In this document: positions 21,579-35,149 of the stretch, piece after piece
Layout: each line of letters begins with the position of its first letter
Numbering within the stretch: the stretch's first letter is position 1
Source of the DNA: Cryptomeria japonica
Lineage: Eukaryota > Streptophyta > Pinopsida > Cupressales > Cupressaceae
DNA: 64,000 nucleotides
Assembly: GCF_030272615.1 (NCBI RefSeq)
Contig: NC_081408.1
Coordinates: forward strand, 64,724,614-64,788,613
Direction: 5' to 3'
Program-made: the position numbers and the translations under genes
Notes under the pieces: generated by a model
Told to the model about the DNA's origin: nothing
Databases searched by the model: none
The model's input: only the letters and a program-made list of their open reading frames with translations

Positions 21579-24500
21579 TCACTTAGCTGGAGTCAGAAGA
21601 AAACCAAGGTGGTCTACCTCTTCTTGAGAAATCCAAGATGAATCTTCAACTGGTTCACTAGAAACTCCTTGTACTGACTACTCCGGGTACTATGCCCCAT
21701 CCTACTATCCAAAATGTCTTCAATCTGCTTTGGTTCCTTCTAGGGCAACTGTTTCTCAAAGTCCACATTATTGTCTTTACCAATTTTTTATTCATGATAT
21801 CGATGAAGATCTGCAACGTTAAATATAGGTGAACTACTCAAACTATCTGGTAGCTCCACTTCATATGGATTTCCAAAACTGAATCCTCTCAAGATCTTGC
21901 AAGGTCCAAACTTCCTCATCTACAATGTGTTATAGGTTATAGCTGGAAATATTTATTTTCTCAAATACACCATTACTTCATCACCAATTTCAAATTCCTT
22001 ATGTCTTCTCCGCTCATCTGCTTTCTGCTTATATTTGTTGTTCATATCCTCCAAATTTTGTTTAACCTGAATATGTAAGGCCTTCATATGATCTGGAAAT
22101 TCTTCATCTTCTGCACTCTGCTTGTCTTCATTATTGATGTCTCTCAATTTTGATATACCTTTGGGGTGTGCTCCAGCAACAATCTCAAAAAGTGTTCTTT
22201 TGGTACTCCTGTTTACTGAATTATTGTAGGCAAACTCTGCTTGTGCAAGAATCAAATCCCAACTTATAGTTTTCTCTCCAACTAAGCATCTCAATAAATT
22301 TCCCAATCTCTGGTTCACTACCTCTATCTTTCCATCGGTTTGTGGGTGAAAAGTGGAACTAAACTTCAAATCTATCTTCATTTTCTTCCAAAGTATTCTC
22401 CAAATATAACCAACAAACTTAGTGTCTCTTTCTGAACCTATGCTCTTAGGTAATCCATGTAATCGCACCACTTCCTTGAAAAATAAGTCAACTACATGTA
22501 CTGCATCTGATGTCTTCTTACAAGCTATGAAATAAGCCATCTTCAAGAATCTATCCACCACCACCAATATAGAATCATTTCCTTCTATGTGTCTTAGGTA
22601 ATCTAAGTATGAAATCCTTGCTTATGTCTTCCCAAGGTCTCTCTGGTATTGTCAAAGGTTTATATAATCCCACATTCTGACTACTACCTTTTGCAACTTG
22701 ACAAACTCTACAACTCTGTACAAATTTCTAGACATCCTTATGAATCTAAGGCCAAAAGTAATGTTCACTCACCAATGCTACTATTTTTTCAACACCAAAA
22801 CATTCGGCTAATCCTCCACTATGTTTCTCCTTTATTAGATTCTCCCTCGTAGAAATCTTAGGTATACACAACTGAATTCCTCTTAAGAACATCCCATCTT
22901 GAATGAAGTAATCCAACTATTTGCATCTATATACCATAACTAGTGCTCTACATGCCTTCCAAGGTTCTGCAAAATCTGGGTCATCATCATACAGGGTCTT
23001 CAACTCCTCAAATCCTCATACTGTCACTCTCATCTGTATCAGTAAATTCCTTCTTCTGATTAATGCATTAACAACATTGTTTGACCTCCCACTCCTATGC
23101 TTCAACACAATGGTGTAACTCTACCAAAATTCTACCCCTCTCATATGTCCTTGATTTAACTTAATTTTACTGTTCAAATACTCTAAGGCTTGATGATCAG
23201 TATACAACACAAAATCCTTAGGAAATAGGCAATGCATCCACTTCTTCAAGGATTGAACTATGGCATAAAATTCTTGATCAAACACCGAATATCTCCTCCT
23301 GGCATCATTCAACTTCTCACTAAAATAAGCTACTACTCTCCCTTCCTGACTTAACACATCTCCAATTGCATTTCCACTTGCATCACAGTCCACTTGAAAT
23401 GCTTTGTTGAAATCCAGAAAAGATAACACAGGCTGCTCAGTCACTTTTTGCTTCAACAATTCAAAAATTTAATTTTCTCTGGTTGTCCACTTGAATTCCT
23501 TCTTATCTTCCCTCATTGTCTTTGTCATAGGATTGCAAACTGAAATGAGATTTTTGATAAACTTTCAGTAGAAACTAGCCAATCCATGAAATGATCTTAC
23601 CTCTCCAATGCTTTCCGGTGTAGGCCACTCAATAATTGCTTTCACCTTCTCAAGATCCAACTTCAATCCATCCACAGATATCACAAATCCCGAATAGACT
23701 AACTCTTCCTTCATGAAAGTACACTTCTTGATATTTATCACCAACTTTTCTTCTCTTAACCTCTACAAAACTTGTCTTAAATGCAACAAATACTCCTCTT
23801 TTGTCTTACCTAAAATCAAAATGTCATTCAAATATACAATAACAAACTTACCCAATAATTTATTCAATACCTCATTCATCAACCTCATGAAAGTACTTGG
23901 TGCATTAGTCAATCCAAAAGGCATCACCAACCTTTCATACAATCCTTAATTTGTCTTGAATGTTGTCTTTCACTCATTTCCTTCTTTGATTCTGATATGA
24001 TGGTATCAACTCTTCAAGTGTATCTTTGTGTAGTATTTGGCTCCACTCAAAGAGTCCATTATGTCATCCATTCTAGGTAAAGGAAATCGATACTTCACTA
24101 TAATCTTGTTTATTGCTCTAGAATTAGTACACATCCTCCATTCTCCATTCTTTTTAGGTGCTAACACTATTGGTACTACACAGGGACTCAAAATTTCACT
24201 GATCAAACCTTTCTTCAACAATTTTTGCACTTGTTTATTCAACTCTTCATTTTCTATTGGCGTCCTCCAATGTGCAGCATTGTTAGGCAAACTAGGAATC
24301 AAGTCCATGCAATGATTGATACTTCTCACAGGTGGTAATCCATTGAGAAGATTATCTAAAATGATGTCTTCATACTTTGTCAACAACTCTTTTATCTCCC
24401 CCAATTGTTATTCTTCATGCTCCAGGTTCTCTGCCTTTTTAGGAACTAAGGGAAAACACACATTCTCATGTCTCATTCCATCTAGGAATTTCCTTCCATC

Positions 24501-26140
24501 CACCAAATATATTCTAGAATTCATACAAACTTCCCTCTTCAAAGGTTCCTCCAAGGGTAACAAGGTTTGTTTCATCCCACTTGCTACAATAGTGTATATT
24601 TTCTTCCTTCGATCATGTATTGCCTGTCTATCGAACTACCAAGGTCTGCCCAACAAAAGCTGACAAATTTCGATAGGAATGATATCACACAAAACTTCAT
24701 CATGATAATTCCTAATTTTCAATTTCGCCAAACATTTCTCACTTACTAACAACTTAGGATCATCTTGAATCCATGATGTTTGGTAAGGCTTAGGGTGATT
24801 CTATATTTTCAACATCAATTTATTTACCATTTCTTCTGAAACAAGATTATCTCTGAACTACCACTATCAATAACCACTTTACAACACTTACCAGATACCT
24901 TATATTGGGTCTTGAACAAATTTAGCATCTGCAAGGGCTCTTCTCCAATATGACACAAATCTTTCCTCATCATCAATAGTTCCCCATCTTCCGAGTTGTT
25001 AGCTAAGCTAGTGGGTCTTTCTTCCACCAATGTTGTTCTCCCAATATTCCCTATCTTCTTACACTCAAAAGCATAATTTCCTTCTCTTCAACACTTAAAA
25101 AAAGTACCTCTAAACACTCTCTTATCTTGTCTTCTATCATCTTTTCTGAAACCCTCATTCTGGTAGCCATCGGGTTCTCTCCTTTGGTAAAACTTTTTGT
25201 CATCCTTCTGGTATGAATTATCTTCTTTTCTTACTTCCTTGTACTTGTTCTGATCTGTACAGGTTCCTCTTCCTCCAAAATATCCTCTGCCTCCTTGAAA
25301 CCTTCCTTCAGAAAACCTTCCACCTCTACCTCTTTGTCTCTACTCATGTCTTTTGTTCAAATTCTCTCCTGCTTTCAGGGCATAGTGGTAAGCTTCTTCA
25401 ATACTCTATAACTTGATCATACTCAGTTCATCCTGTATAGACATCTGCAATCCATTCAAATATCTCGTAACTTATTCAACCTCATCATCGAAATGTCTGA
25501 ATTTGATATCCAACTTGTAGAATGCTTCAGTATACTCCTTCACACTAGATTCTTTCTGCTTCAAGTTCTATAACTTCTAGAATAGATTTACTTGATAATG
25601 AGCTGGCATAAACTTTGATTTTAACTTAGCAACCATCCGCTCCCATGATTTGATCTTCTCTTTACCTCTTCTATGTCTATCAACCTCCAAATTTTCCCAC
25701 CAAAGAGATGCATGACCCTTCAACCGGGTAGAGGCATATTTCACCTTCCTTTCTTCCACGGTGTTCTCAAAATCAAAATACTTCTCCATCTTTGAGATCC
25801 AATCCATTAATTCATCTGAATCCAACTTTCCATCATACCCTGGTGGGGTAAAATATCATTTAGTGTTTACTCTACTCAAAACACTCAAGAACCTCTCTCC
25901 ATCTCGATCAATCGCTAGTGGGTTTGCTAATTGTTCTATCGGTGCTTCTTTTTCATCTTCTCTCACATCTTCAATATGTTGGCCTCTTCTCTGGGCTATC
26001 TCAATGGCTTCCAATCAGGCATCAATTCCTCTCAACATTTCTATCATAATAGGGTCTACATTCCCATATGCTCCACCATCCCTATTTCTTTTTCACATCA
26101 TATTCACATCAATCTTCTACAACTACATATATGATACATA
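21579..26140 (-). pseudogene. G-B gag-pol polyprotein (chromovirus)
   Basis: Minus-strand order: gag (25825-25577, LMDWISKMEKYFDFENTVEE); protease with an intact DSGSS block near 24870; RT near 24404-23700 ([20 protein letters not shown]; active site YLND for YLDD); RNase H at 23459-23121 (FYAIVQSLKKW, YTDHQALEYL); integrase at 22800-21953 (VVDRFLKMAYFIACKKTSDA, HPQTDGKIEVVNQ); chromodomain near 21700-21580, with DSSWISQEEVDHLGF and a stop at 21579. The chromodomain guides integration to heterochromatin marks. RT Asp-to-Asn, integrase SERD and many stops mean it is dead. The gag start is approximate. Confidence 0.85.
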
Positions 26141-26196
26141 GTCCACTACCCCACAACAAAATTATCAGGAAAACACAATCTCCAGAATGAAATCTT

Positions 26197-26208
26197 GCTC
26201 TGATACCA
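26197..26208 (-). other. G-B primer-binding site
   Basis: Minus-strand TGGTATCAGAGC, an exact match to the initiator Met-tRNA complement used by many plant LTR elements, two bases from the 5' LTR. Confidence 0.9.
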
Positions 26209-26210
26209 CT

Positions 26211-26535
26211 TGGTGCAGTCATCGATTAGGAGGGGCCTCAAAGAGATCAATCTGGACCAGGCAACAAGAGTAAACACAATGGAAACAAGAGGATATGATG
26301 GAGGCAATACAGAACTGAATGAATTAGATCATGAAAACTGATTATAGATAACTGGTAACATCTAGACTACAAGATTTGTCTCACTGTCCTAGTACATACA
26401 TTCTCAAATATAGAATTGGTCAAATCCGAACCTCTAAATCTTAAGATCTATCTTCTAACCTCTCTAGAATATGAATTCGAATGCTTAATTATAATGATTT
26501 ATACAATCCAAGGAGATTCAGTAAGCCCAAAAGGG
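26211..26535 (-). repeat. G-B 5' LTR, truncated
   Basis: Aligns with 16996-17322 and ends at the shared CCCAAAAGGG. The remaining roughly 460 bp of the LTR are missing. Confidence 0.8.
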
Positions 26536-26539
26536 AACA

Positions 26540-27026
26540 CGAAGTGCCTAGAAATAACTAATACAAGAACAAAAGCATGCACACCATAATCCAAGAAGGA
26601 AATAAAATATTTGTAAGGGAGAAAAATAACAGAAAAAACCCCCACGATTATGAAGATGTCATAAAGCCTAAGAAAGTGTACAATGAGAGAAAGAGAGAGT
26701 GATCTTAGCATAGAAATGCTTCCATAAAAGAAAGAAGAGAGACAACTAAAATATGTAGAGGTAAAAATGGAGTTCCAATTGTAACTCCCATGTCTAGAGA
26801 TACCATTTGTCATCCTATGTGTGTTCAAAGTGTCACAATCCTTATGAGGAGAGAATTAATATTTATAAATAATTTAGTTAAATTAAATGAGTCATCCTCA
26901 CACATTTTTGAGAAGACACAAAATGATAAAGAACATGAAGGGATTCCAAAGGAATATCACATACATAGAACACATAAATACAAATAAAAAGCAAACCTTT
27001 ACCAAGTAAAGATTAGTATTTTTGCA
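26540..27026 (-). repeat. Cp-B 5' LTR (or solo LTR)
   Basis: Homologous to 15083-15901 in the same orientation, starting on the minus strand with TGCAAAAATACTAATC. No primer site remains beside it because the internal region is deleted. Confidence 0.65.
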
Positions 27027-28914
27027 TATAAATTTTAGTTATTAAAAAATCATAGGAACCTCTCTAATATTCCTCGTAGCTCTCACATTACAATACCTAT
27101 AACAAAGGTCACTATAATTATTTAAATTTAGTGCTTCCTTACCAATTAGATTGTAGCTATGTTCTTAGACTGGTTGAAATATTGGTTTGGTTTATATGTT
27201 GTCATTTCTTAAAATATTTTCATAAAGACATCTAGAATATATTAAAATAATAAATTAGATAACTTTACATCAATAGTCTAGGTTAACAAATAAATGGACG
27301 AAATTGAGTAAAATTAACTTGATTAACTTCAAAGATGGGTGGATAATCATCTAACAATTAAATGGGATAATAAAAGAGATAGATTATGTATCTAGTGCTA
27401 GGAAAAATATTGAAGAACATATGCTAACATCATATACCATAACTATTTATAAGAATACAAAAAACATAATGCCCTTACAATTCTCATTATCTTTAACTCT
27501 ATGCAAACCTAAAAAGTTATAATATTCAATCTTAGCCACCACATGCTCAATAATAGTCATTATATGCTTGATCTAAATTGATACCAAATTAATATCTTGA
27601 TGTGTAAAAATCTAACTTGTACTTATAAATATTGAAAAATCATACCAACTTTGATATCTAATATTTGATGTATGTGAATCTCTTGAATTCAAATGGATCA
27701 AGTTATTCTAGGTTAACCTCTTTGTTTAATTATTTTCACTACTTGACTTAAATACTTGAACATAGCCTACTAGCATGCAAAAGACATATATGCAAATAAT
27801 TTATGTTATGATTCTTTTTTTAATTTGAAATTGGAACTTTCTCTACAAATTTGTTATATTCCCAATCTAACATATGAATGGTGAGGAAACTAAATATCTT
27901 TAATAGAATAATTAACAATATGTCACACACATATACAACAACTCATCTTATAATGGCTAGTTGGAAGAGTATGTAAATTTGGAATTGAAATATAAAAATT
28001 TAATTTTGAGGTTCAATCTCACACATTATGGAATCAATTTCAAGTAGCACAAAATCAAACCTAGGGAAGAAGCAATAATCTTGAGGTTGAGAGTGAATGT
28101 ATTGAGAAAAGTATGAATGAGGCTTGTGAAATAAAGGATGAATGACAAATGTGTGGGAATAAATGTAAGTGAGATACAATAGTGATAAATAGGGATCAAA
28201 CCTTAGGAAGTATGATTTGTCTCAAACTATATCACTTGTCAATGTATAATAGCATAAAAGACATTCTATCAAATGAGAGATATAAGTAAATGAGAATTGA
28301 CTAAGTAGACAAATTTCACTACTATAGTATTAAATTTAAGTATGCTTCATTATAATAAATAATTTCAGAAATATGTACTCTAATTAAAAATTATTAAATA
28401 ATTCAACCATCTAACATAAAATTACAAGGTATCATCCAACCACTCAAAATAGATCTTAAAACACTTTCAGAAAATAAAAGTTTACCCCTCAATTTGAATA
28501 ACTGAATCTAATAAAATCTAGAAAAAATTAATCCAATAATTTCTCTTTCAAAAAGGATTTCATATTCTCCATTATTAAACCAACTTAAAATTATATATAA
28601 AAATCAATAATTTTACCATCAAATCAATTGAAAAAAACATTAAGCTGATTGAACAAAATAATTTGACAAACTTGGAGCTACAATGACACTTACCAATAGA
28701 CAAACTAAATACATTTCAATCTCCATGGAACTAAACTTTTTTTTTGATATATCAATTATTATTTGATATTTATTTACTATATGTTGTGTCTTTTTGTCAC
28801 CCATTGGGCACTATGAGATGGGATAAGAAGTGAACAAATTAGATTTTTTTTTTAATGTTTCATTCATTAAATTTATAGCTTTTTAGTTGGAACATTCTTT
28901 TTGATGAATATGTG
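27027..28914. other. AT-rich intergenic sequence
   Basis: No ORF, RNA gene or repeat pair is recognised on either strand; probably very old decayed repeat DNA. Confidence 0.5.
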
Positions 28915-29229
28915 CATCAAATTATATTAATAAGAAAATAAAATACACATATTCACAAAAAAATTCTAGAGGGACACAAGGTCAATCCTCAAAGTCACCT
29001 AGGTAGTGCTTGGAAATAAAAGTTCCAAAGGGCACAAACCAAAAAGTGTGAAACATAAACAAACTAACAAAGGGCCCAACCTAGAAAATAACAACATACT
29101 TAAGTATCCAATGTACACACAACAAAAAGAGGAGGGGGGTGCTAATCACTCATCTTACCCCATATATTTATTTGTTGTTGACCACGTAAGGGTGAATGGT
29201 CATGATAAGTGGATGCATCAAAAGGAAAT

Positions 29230-32200
29230 TTGGCCATAGTGAGAGGGGTATTGTTGTAGTGATCAAGCAGGTCCTAAATGTTAGCTAGCTCTTGACAAAA
29301 TTTATTAGCTTGATCTTGAATCAATAACATGATATTATTATAAATAGTAGCTTTAATATAAAGTGAAACAAAAGTATCAATAGATTTGTGAGAAAAGAGA
29401 ACATTTATATCTTTCCATAAATTAAAGAGGATCTCCACCCTAAAAGCATACCACATCTTGGTATACTTGAAGGGAATATGAGACCAATCCTGCAAGAGCA
29501 CCATGTGCCATAAAAAAGGTGCATGCCTAAAGGAGCATATAAAATTATGGATCTGAATCCAAAAATATTAAGCACGATGACAAAAATAAAAAATATGCTT
29601 CAAAGTTTTTGATTGGCCACATAAAAGGCATTGAGGGTCCAAAACCTTAAAATGCCAAAGTCGAGAGCCCAAGAGTTAGCCTTGGAAAATAATAAACTAG
29701 GAAAAATGGGCCAACTTGAATTCTATAGTAATATACCAAACGATTTGAAAACAATTTTTCCAAATAGAAAAATATGACTCCAAATGACTCCTTAAATTAA
29801 TAACCTGAACCATTGGCACATGCAGAGAAAGCTAGCAGTAATTTAACCGTGATTTGTAATCACAGTAAGTAGTATTGGGATGCCAACACCAATCCTTCCA
29901 CTAGGGATTGAAAAAATGAACACCCAGCTTGTGCAACATATTAAGAGGTATATAGGACTCTACTGTGTCAAATGTCTATCGATCTAGCCAAATGAGCTAA
30001 TACTAGACCCTTAAATGTTCCCAACTGAAAAGATTCATGGTGGCTCTAGAAAACAAATCTCTAGGAGTGCGGATGCATTATTTATGGAACCATAAGGCAC
30101 ACACCCAAGGAATGTGAGCCAAAGGAATCCCTTGAAGGTCAATAAGTAGAGACCACCATAGATTGTGATGATTAAAGGACAAAAAAATCTTAAAAAACCA
30201 AACCCAACCCACCAAAGTTAGGGCTTAGTGACTTCCCAAGCATGCCAAATACTTTTGGCCACAAACATCCCTTGAATTTGAATTGTTTATGTTATGGAAA
30301 TAAGAGTTTGAAATCCAATCCCCTTCCAAGAGGGTCGGTGTTGAGGAAAAACTAAAGAAATACGATGCCTAAGAAGTATTTTCCAAACCTCATTGTCTGA
30401 AATGACATAAATAATCCATTTAGCATAGAGGGCTAAACCTTGTCTTTGAGGGGAAAAGAGGCCAATAACAATAGATTCCTGCAAGAGACAAAATAACTCC
30501 CAAGCAACATAATGAAAACCTTTGTGATCCTCACAAGAATCCTAGGGGAAATCATAAAGAACATTTTATAGATGGACGCAAAAATCATTCAAAGGCACCC
30601 AATAGAAAGAGTAATCCACATGGGTGACTTCTTAAATTTTAGAGAAAAATTGGAATTTAGAAACCAAACAAAGCAGTTGGTAACATGATAAGAGATCTTC
30701 ACAATTGTGGCTATAATAGCATTCCAAAGATCAACAGGAGGAGCCTAAAAAATTAAAAGGGATGCCCAAGAAATGAAAAATTTCTCCATGCCCAATCAAC
30801 TTCTAAACATACTCACAAAGCTAGGGAGGATTAGGAAGAAAGAATTGATGATAGCACTAAGTCTTCCTCCATTGAATGATAGAATCAAAAGATAGGAAAA
30901 AGGTTTCTAGACATTTAAGAGCTTCCTTTATATTCTTTTCCTCTTCAAGGAGCATGAGGAAAGAGTCATCATTAAAGTGACCAATGACAAGCTAATATGG
31001 TGACTCAAGTAGGGCATTACCTCAAACAAGCCCTTCCAAAATGGCATCTACCAAGAAATAACCAAACCCTTTTGTTGCAAGCACATACAAAGAGTGTGAA
31101 AGAGGGAACACTTTATAAATGGATTGAAAGAGCCTAAAATGAGGGGATTGTAAACCATTAATGGTGATGTAGGTAGATTGAATAAATCCTAGGCCAAACC
31201 TATGCTCTAACCATTGCAAGAATGAAGGGCTATTTGATTTGACCATAAGATTTGGTGAAATCATTCTTGGGAAATAAAGAAGACTAGCCAAAGTGCCAAG
31301 CCCATTCCATTCCTTCCTAAACCGTAATAATGTTATCTAGGATAAATTTGGATTTTATGAACCTTTTTTGTTTGGGAAAAACAATGAACCAGAGAAAATT
31401 ACATATTTTTCAGAGTCAGAGCCTCGGTAATAATTTTATAGGAAACATTCAATAGGATGGTAGACCACCAATTATTAATATCCTCTAGATCACTAGGTTT
31501 GGGAATAAATTTAATTTTACCCTTGTTGATAACATGTACTAAAGACTAGTTATGAATATCTTCAAGATAGACTTTCTACATATTAGAACCCACATAGGGC
31601 CAAAGAACTTGATATAACTCACACTTAAACCCATTGTAACTAGGAGGACCTTATCAACCACCATAGAAATGATGACCTCTTTAAGATCATCCAACATGAG
31701 AAGCTACTCATAGTTGTTATATTGGGCCTCCAAGAGTTGATGGGGAACCACACAGAGACAATCTTTAAGGGTTTGATCTCACTTAGGAGAAGGATCTCAA
31801 GCTGTGAAACTTTCTCATAGTGGTAGACAAATGCCTAGAGAATATTTGGTAGCTCCAAGAGCATCGTCTGACCTTTTTTTTTTTTCTTGATACCCGAGGA
31901 AGAGTGATGGGTTTGAAGAGATGGAATAAACACTTTAGGGGCATGATCTACCACTTTTACTTAGAAAAGTCTGGCCTTGATCTAGGAACCATCAGTAGAG
32001 TAGGAATCCACAATTTTATTTTTCTGATGAAGTTGTGCCATGTATATTTATAGATTTCCAGAGAAAGGGTGGACAATAAGGGCTTTGGTGGCCCATGAAA
32101 GGCCCAAAGTGGTGGCCTCGTAAGACTACCAGTGAAGGAGAGCATGTTATTGACCATAACTGTGTAATAAATGTGTTGTGACTTGTATAGCACGGTTCCA

Positions 32201-33200
32201 CTAGGAAGTCTAACCAAAGTAATTAGTTGGATGATATTCAAAATTCTACCCCCATTGGATATGAGCCACCATAAGTTGATGACTCAACAAAGAGGTTTTA
32301 TAAAAGTTGATTCTTGGAAGGACAAGTCAAACTCGCACATCCACTCAATACATAATTTAATGAGAAAGTAGTTAGATAAGGTGACCTCAAAGAGAGGGAT
32401 CATTGGTAGAATATGAGAAAAATTGAATGAAAAGAAGGATTCAATCAACATCATGGCATGATTCAACTATTTAAGGAATATGTCATTTCTTGTGTGGAAA
32501 TTACTCCATGTATACCAAACCACTTGCAGATGATGGTGATAAGAATTGCGATAAAAAATCCCCAATTTATTTTGCATGTTAAACCATGCCTCTCATTTTC
32601 CAGAAATCCAACCAAAAGGAACTATATTTTCTTTATCAGCCGCTACATCAACCAAATTAAAGTGCCTATATAGGAGATAAGTGGCAATAGGAATCAAATC
32701 CACAATCCATCGCTAGAGTACAGATCTTTTAATAGTATCATTAGGAGAAGAAACATTAATGATCCCAAAAGAATGATTTTCAATTGACATGAGGATCCAC
32801 ATTCGACGAGTAAGATCAAACCCATGGTTAACAATGCAGGAATGCCAACTTGGCACAAGGAGAGTCACAACACCACCACATCTCACCTCATGCTGAGAAG
32901 CAAAAAGAAGGTCATCTGGCCAGATAACATGACATGTAGCAAAATGAATGAACTTGAGGAAATTTTAATCTCTAGCAGACACAAAGAATCTAGACCAGGA
33001 TAATTTTGTTGAGTATCTCACACAAAATAATTCCTAGTGAGGTCAATGAGACCTCGGACATTCCGTGAAAGGAAATTCATGTATCACCTTATTGCATATA
33101 ATACTCTTCCTCAAGACAGGAGAATTGGTTATGCAAGAAAGAACCCAAAGATTGAAAACTAGGCAACCCATTTTTCCATTTTTGTGGATCAATTTTGGCT
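29230..33200 (-). pseudogene. L-3 ORF2: endonuclease and reverse transcriptase
   Basis: Minus-strand blocks: endonuclease near 32900-32300 (GVVTLLVPSWHSCIV, YTWSNFHTRND); RT near 31700-30960, with LYQVLWPYVGSN, KGKIKFIPKPSDLEDINNW, YVLATKGFGYFLVDAILEG and FNDDSF at the active site in place of F/YADD; a zinc motif, DPQCLLCGQSKTLKHIFYFC, near 29630; and a C-terminal LWKDINVLFSHKSIDTF. Stops are frequent, many at Gln or Trp positions. Not functional. Confidence 0.78.
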
Positions 33201-33297
33201 TCCTCTGAATGCCTAGAGTGTTTATGAGAATGAGTGTCTATTAATTGGAGCTCCAATAATAGAGGCCAGATGAGGGGTTTTCACTAGAGGTTGATAA

Positions 33298-34794
33298 ATA
33301 GAGGCCTTAGTAGAAGTATCTTTTGAAACTAGTGGTGACACAAAATGAGGCTCTTGTGTTGTAGGAGTCATCTTATGATCTAAAGGGGCCTTTCCCTTAT
33401 GAGTAATAGCAGTCCATTTTTCTTTACTATTTTCCACCTTAAGAGTGGGCCAAGAAGAATTAGCAACCTTTGATGGGCTAATAACTTTATGACCCACCAG
33501 AGGATAATTCTTAATTTTTGATCCACTTATTGGTAGTGGAAATAGGTGAGGCAAATTCAGATAGAGGACTCATTGAGAATAGAAAAGGCCTCCAATCTGA
33601 ATATCAACACTCTCCTTGAAATTTTGAGATAAGTCAATCTCAGTAAACCCTCTTTTGAGTGCGAGCATGATAGAATGGGCTTGGTTTGACAAAAATAAAC
33701 TTCTCTAGGGAAGAAATAATGAAGAATAAAAATGACCAACAAGGTAGAGAAAGTACAAAATTTAACTGAAACTAGGACCCAGAGTTTCTTGACATCAGAA
33801 ACATTGAAATTACGGGACCAAGGTTGGAAAACAAGTAACGAAGACTTGACATGATAGGTAACATTTTGAAAAGGAATTTGGACATTGTTAATCTCTACAA
33901 ATAGAAAAGGAATGTACCCTTTGGTAAGGTTTTGGATGCCAACAAGGCAGATCCCATGAGGAGACCATGCCTTGGCAAGCCAATTTGGGAGCATGCTTTT
34001 ATTGGGGAGCCTCCTAACAAAATACCTAGTAAGTGTATGTTTCTCAATCTACCAATAGAGGCCTTAGTAGAATTATATTTTGAAACTAGTGGTGGCACAA
34101 AATGAGGCTCTAGTACTGTAGGAGTTATCTTACTATCTAAAGGGGTCTTTCCCTTATGAGTAATGGCAGTCCATTTTTCTTCAATCTTTTCCACCTCAAG
34201 AGTGGGTCGAGAAGGCTTAGCAACCTTGGATGGGCTATTACCTTTTGGACTCATGAGAAGATAATTGTTAATCTTCTGATCCACTTATTGGTAGTGGAAA
34301 CAAGTGAGGCAAATTCAGATAGAGGACTCATTGAGAATAGAAAAGGCCTCCAATCTAAATATCAACACTCTCCTTTAAATTTTGAGATAGGTCAATCTCG
34401 ACACAAACCCTCTTTTGAGGGCAAGCATGATAGAATGGGTTTGGTTTGACAAAACTAACCTTCTCTATGGAAGAAATAATAAAGAATAAAAATGACCAAC
34501 AAGGTAGATGAAGAATAAAATAATTAACCCAAACTAGGACCAAGAATTTCTTGTCATCAGAAACAAAAATTACGAGACCAAGGTTGGAAAACAAGTAAAA
34601 AAGACTTGACATGCTAGGTGACATTTTGAAACAGAAGCTAGACATTATTAATCTCTACAAATAGAAAAGGAATAACCCTTGCCTAAGGTTTTGGATGGCA
34701 ACAAGACAGATCCTATGAGGAGACCATGCTTTTATTGGGGACCATCACAACAAAATACCCAGTAAGTGTATGTTTCTCAATCTAGTGAGATGCA
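33298..34794 (-). repeat. Tandem duplication inside L-3 ORF1
   Basis: 33298-34054 and 34055-34794 are diverged copies joined head to tail. Both carry ATAGAGGCCTTAGTAGAA at one end and AAGTGTATGTTTCTCAATCT at the other. The copies differ by many substitutions, so the event is old. Confidence 0.8.
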
Positions 34795-34803
34795 AAATCA
34801 AAA

Positions 34804-34808
34804 TATTT
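34804..34808. repeat. Target-site duplication TATTT of N-E (left)
   Basis: TATTT here and at 45046-45050 flank the two outer LTR ends exactly. Confidence 0.85.
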
Positions 34809-35137
34809 TATTGGAGTTGAGGAAGAATCAACTCTACAGCTCTCAAAGATCACCTGCATGAAAACCTATCACAGAAGGAGAGAAGAAAAAAAGCTATGGA
34901 GCCCAGAATTCAGAGATCCAGAAAAGAGGAGTCATATTGATTGTGCAACAAGAATGTAATTAAATAATTACATTTGTTATGAAAATACAAAGAGAGAATC
35001 CTTATAAGAGGATACTCGAAACCCTAAAGGTGAAAACCCTAAAGAATTATAAGATTCCTAAGATTAGCTTAAGCATAGAGTATAATAGACTAATAATTAA
35101 ATAAATAATTATTAGCTAATAAAAGATTCCTCGAACA
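34809..35137 (-). repeat. N-E 3' LTR
   Basis: Starts on the minus strand with TGTTCGAGGAATC and is homologous throughout to 44735-45045 (shared AGCTTAAGCATAGAGTATAA). Confidence 0.9.
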
Positions 35138-35149
35138 CCCCCCCTTAAG
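35138..35149 (-). other. N-E polypurine tract
   Basis: Minus strand CTTAAGGGGGGG directly before the LTR, the expected primer site for plus-strand synthesis. Confidence 0.8.

Larger units (their letters stand above)
16996..26535 (-). mobile_element. Chromovirus G-B (Ty3/gypsy), minus strand, carrying a nested element
   Basis: The 3' LTR is 16996-17538 plus 21303-21548 (787 bp once G-C is removed). The internal gag-pol is 21549-26210. The 5' LTR is 26211-26535, truncated to about 325 bp. The two LTR parts align from TGGTGCAGTC onward (e.g. CAAGAGGATATGATGGAGGC in both). The 5' LTR stops abruptly after CCCAAAAGGG, 4 bases before the Cp-B LTR edge, implying a deletion. Confidence 0.85.
15083..27026 (-). 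mobile_element. Copia element Cp-B, minus strand, interrupted and internally deleted
   Basis: Two homologous LTR-like blocks face the same way (15083-15901 and 26540-27026; shared CACACCATAATCCAAGAAGG and GAGAGAAAGAGAGAGTGATC). The left block abuts a polypurine tract (minus strand AAGGGGAGG, 15902-15910) and a copia RNase H remnant. The rest of the copia pol is missing, and chromovirus G-B fills the space between. Alternatively the right block is a separate solo LTR of the same family. Confidence 0.7.
33222..34808 (-). pseudogene. L-3 ORF1 (DUF4283 protein), main part
   Basis: DUF4283 core near 33990-33700: NWLAKAWSPHGICLVGIQNL, then LLVFQPWSRNFN. A basic region follows (EEKWTAITHKGKTPLD). 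The zinc-knuckle remnant (FHYQ) again has Tyr where the second Cys belongs. The N-terminus lies at 45091-45046 and 53075-52963 (ATG at 53075; NGSFEQATSKICFEIFS). The region is internally duplicated. Confidence 0.7.

Noticed and set aside
26197-26208. TGGTATCAGAGC and similar strings as tRNA remnants
   Set aside because: They are 12-base primer-binding sites next to LTRs; no cloverleaf can be formed.
27027-28914. Possible gene in the gap between Cp-B and L-3
   Set aside because: Very AT-rich, no ORF above background, no splice-consistent domain on either strand.
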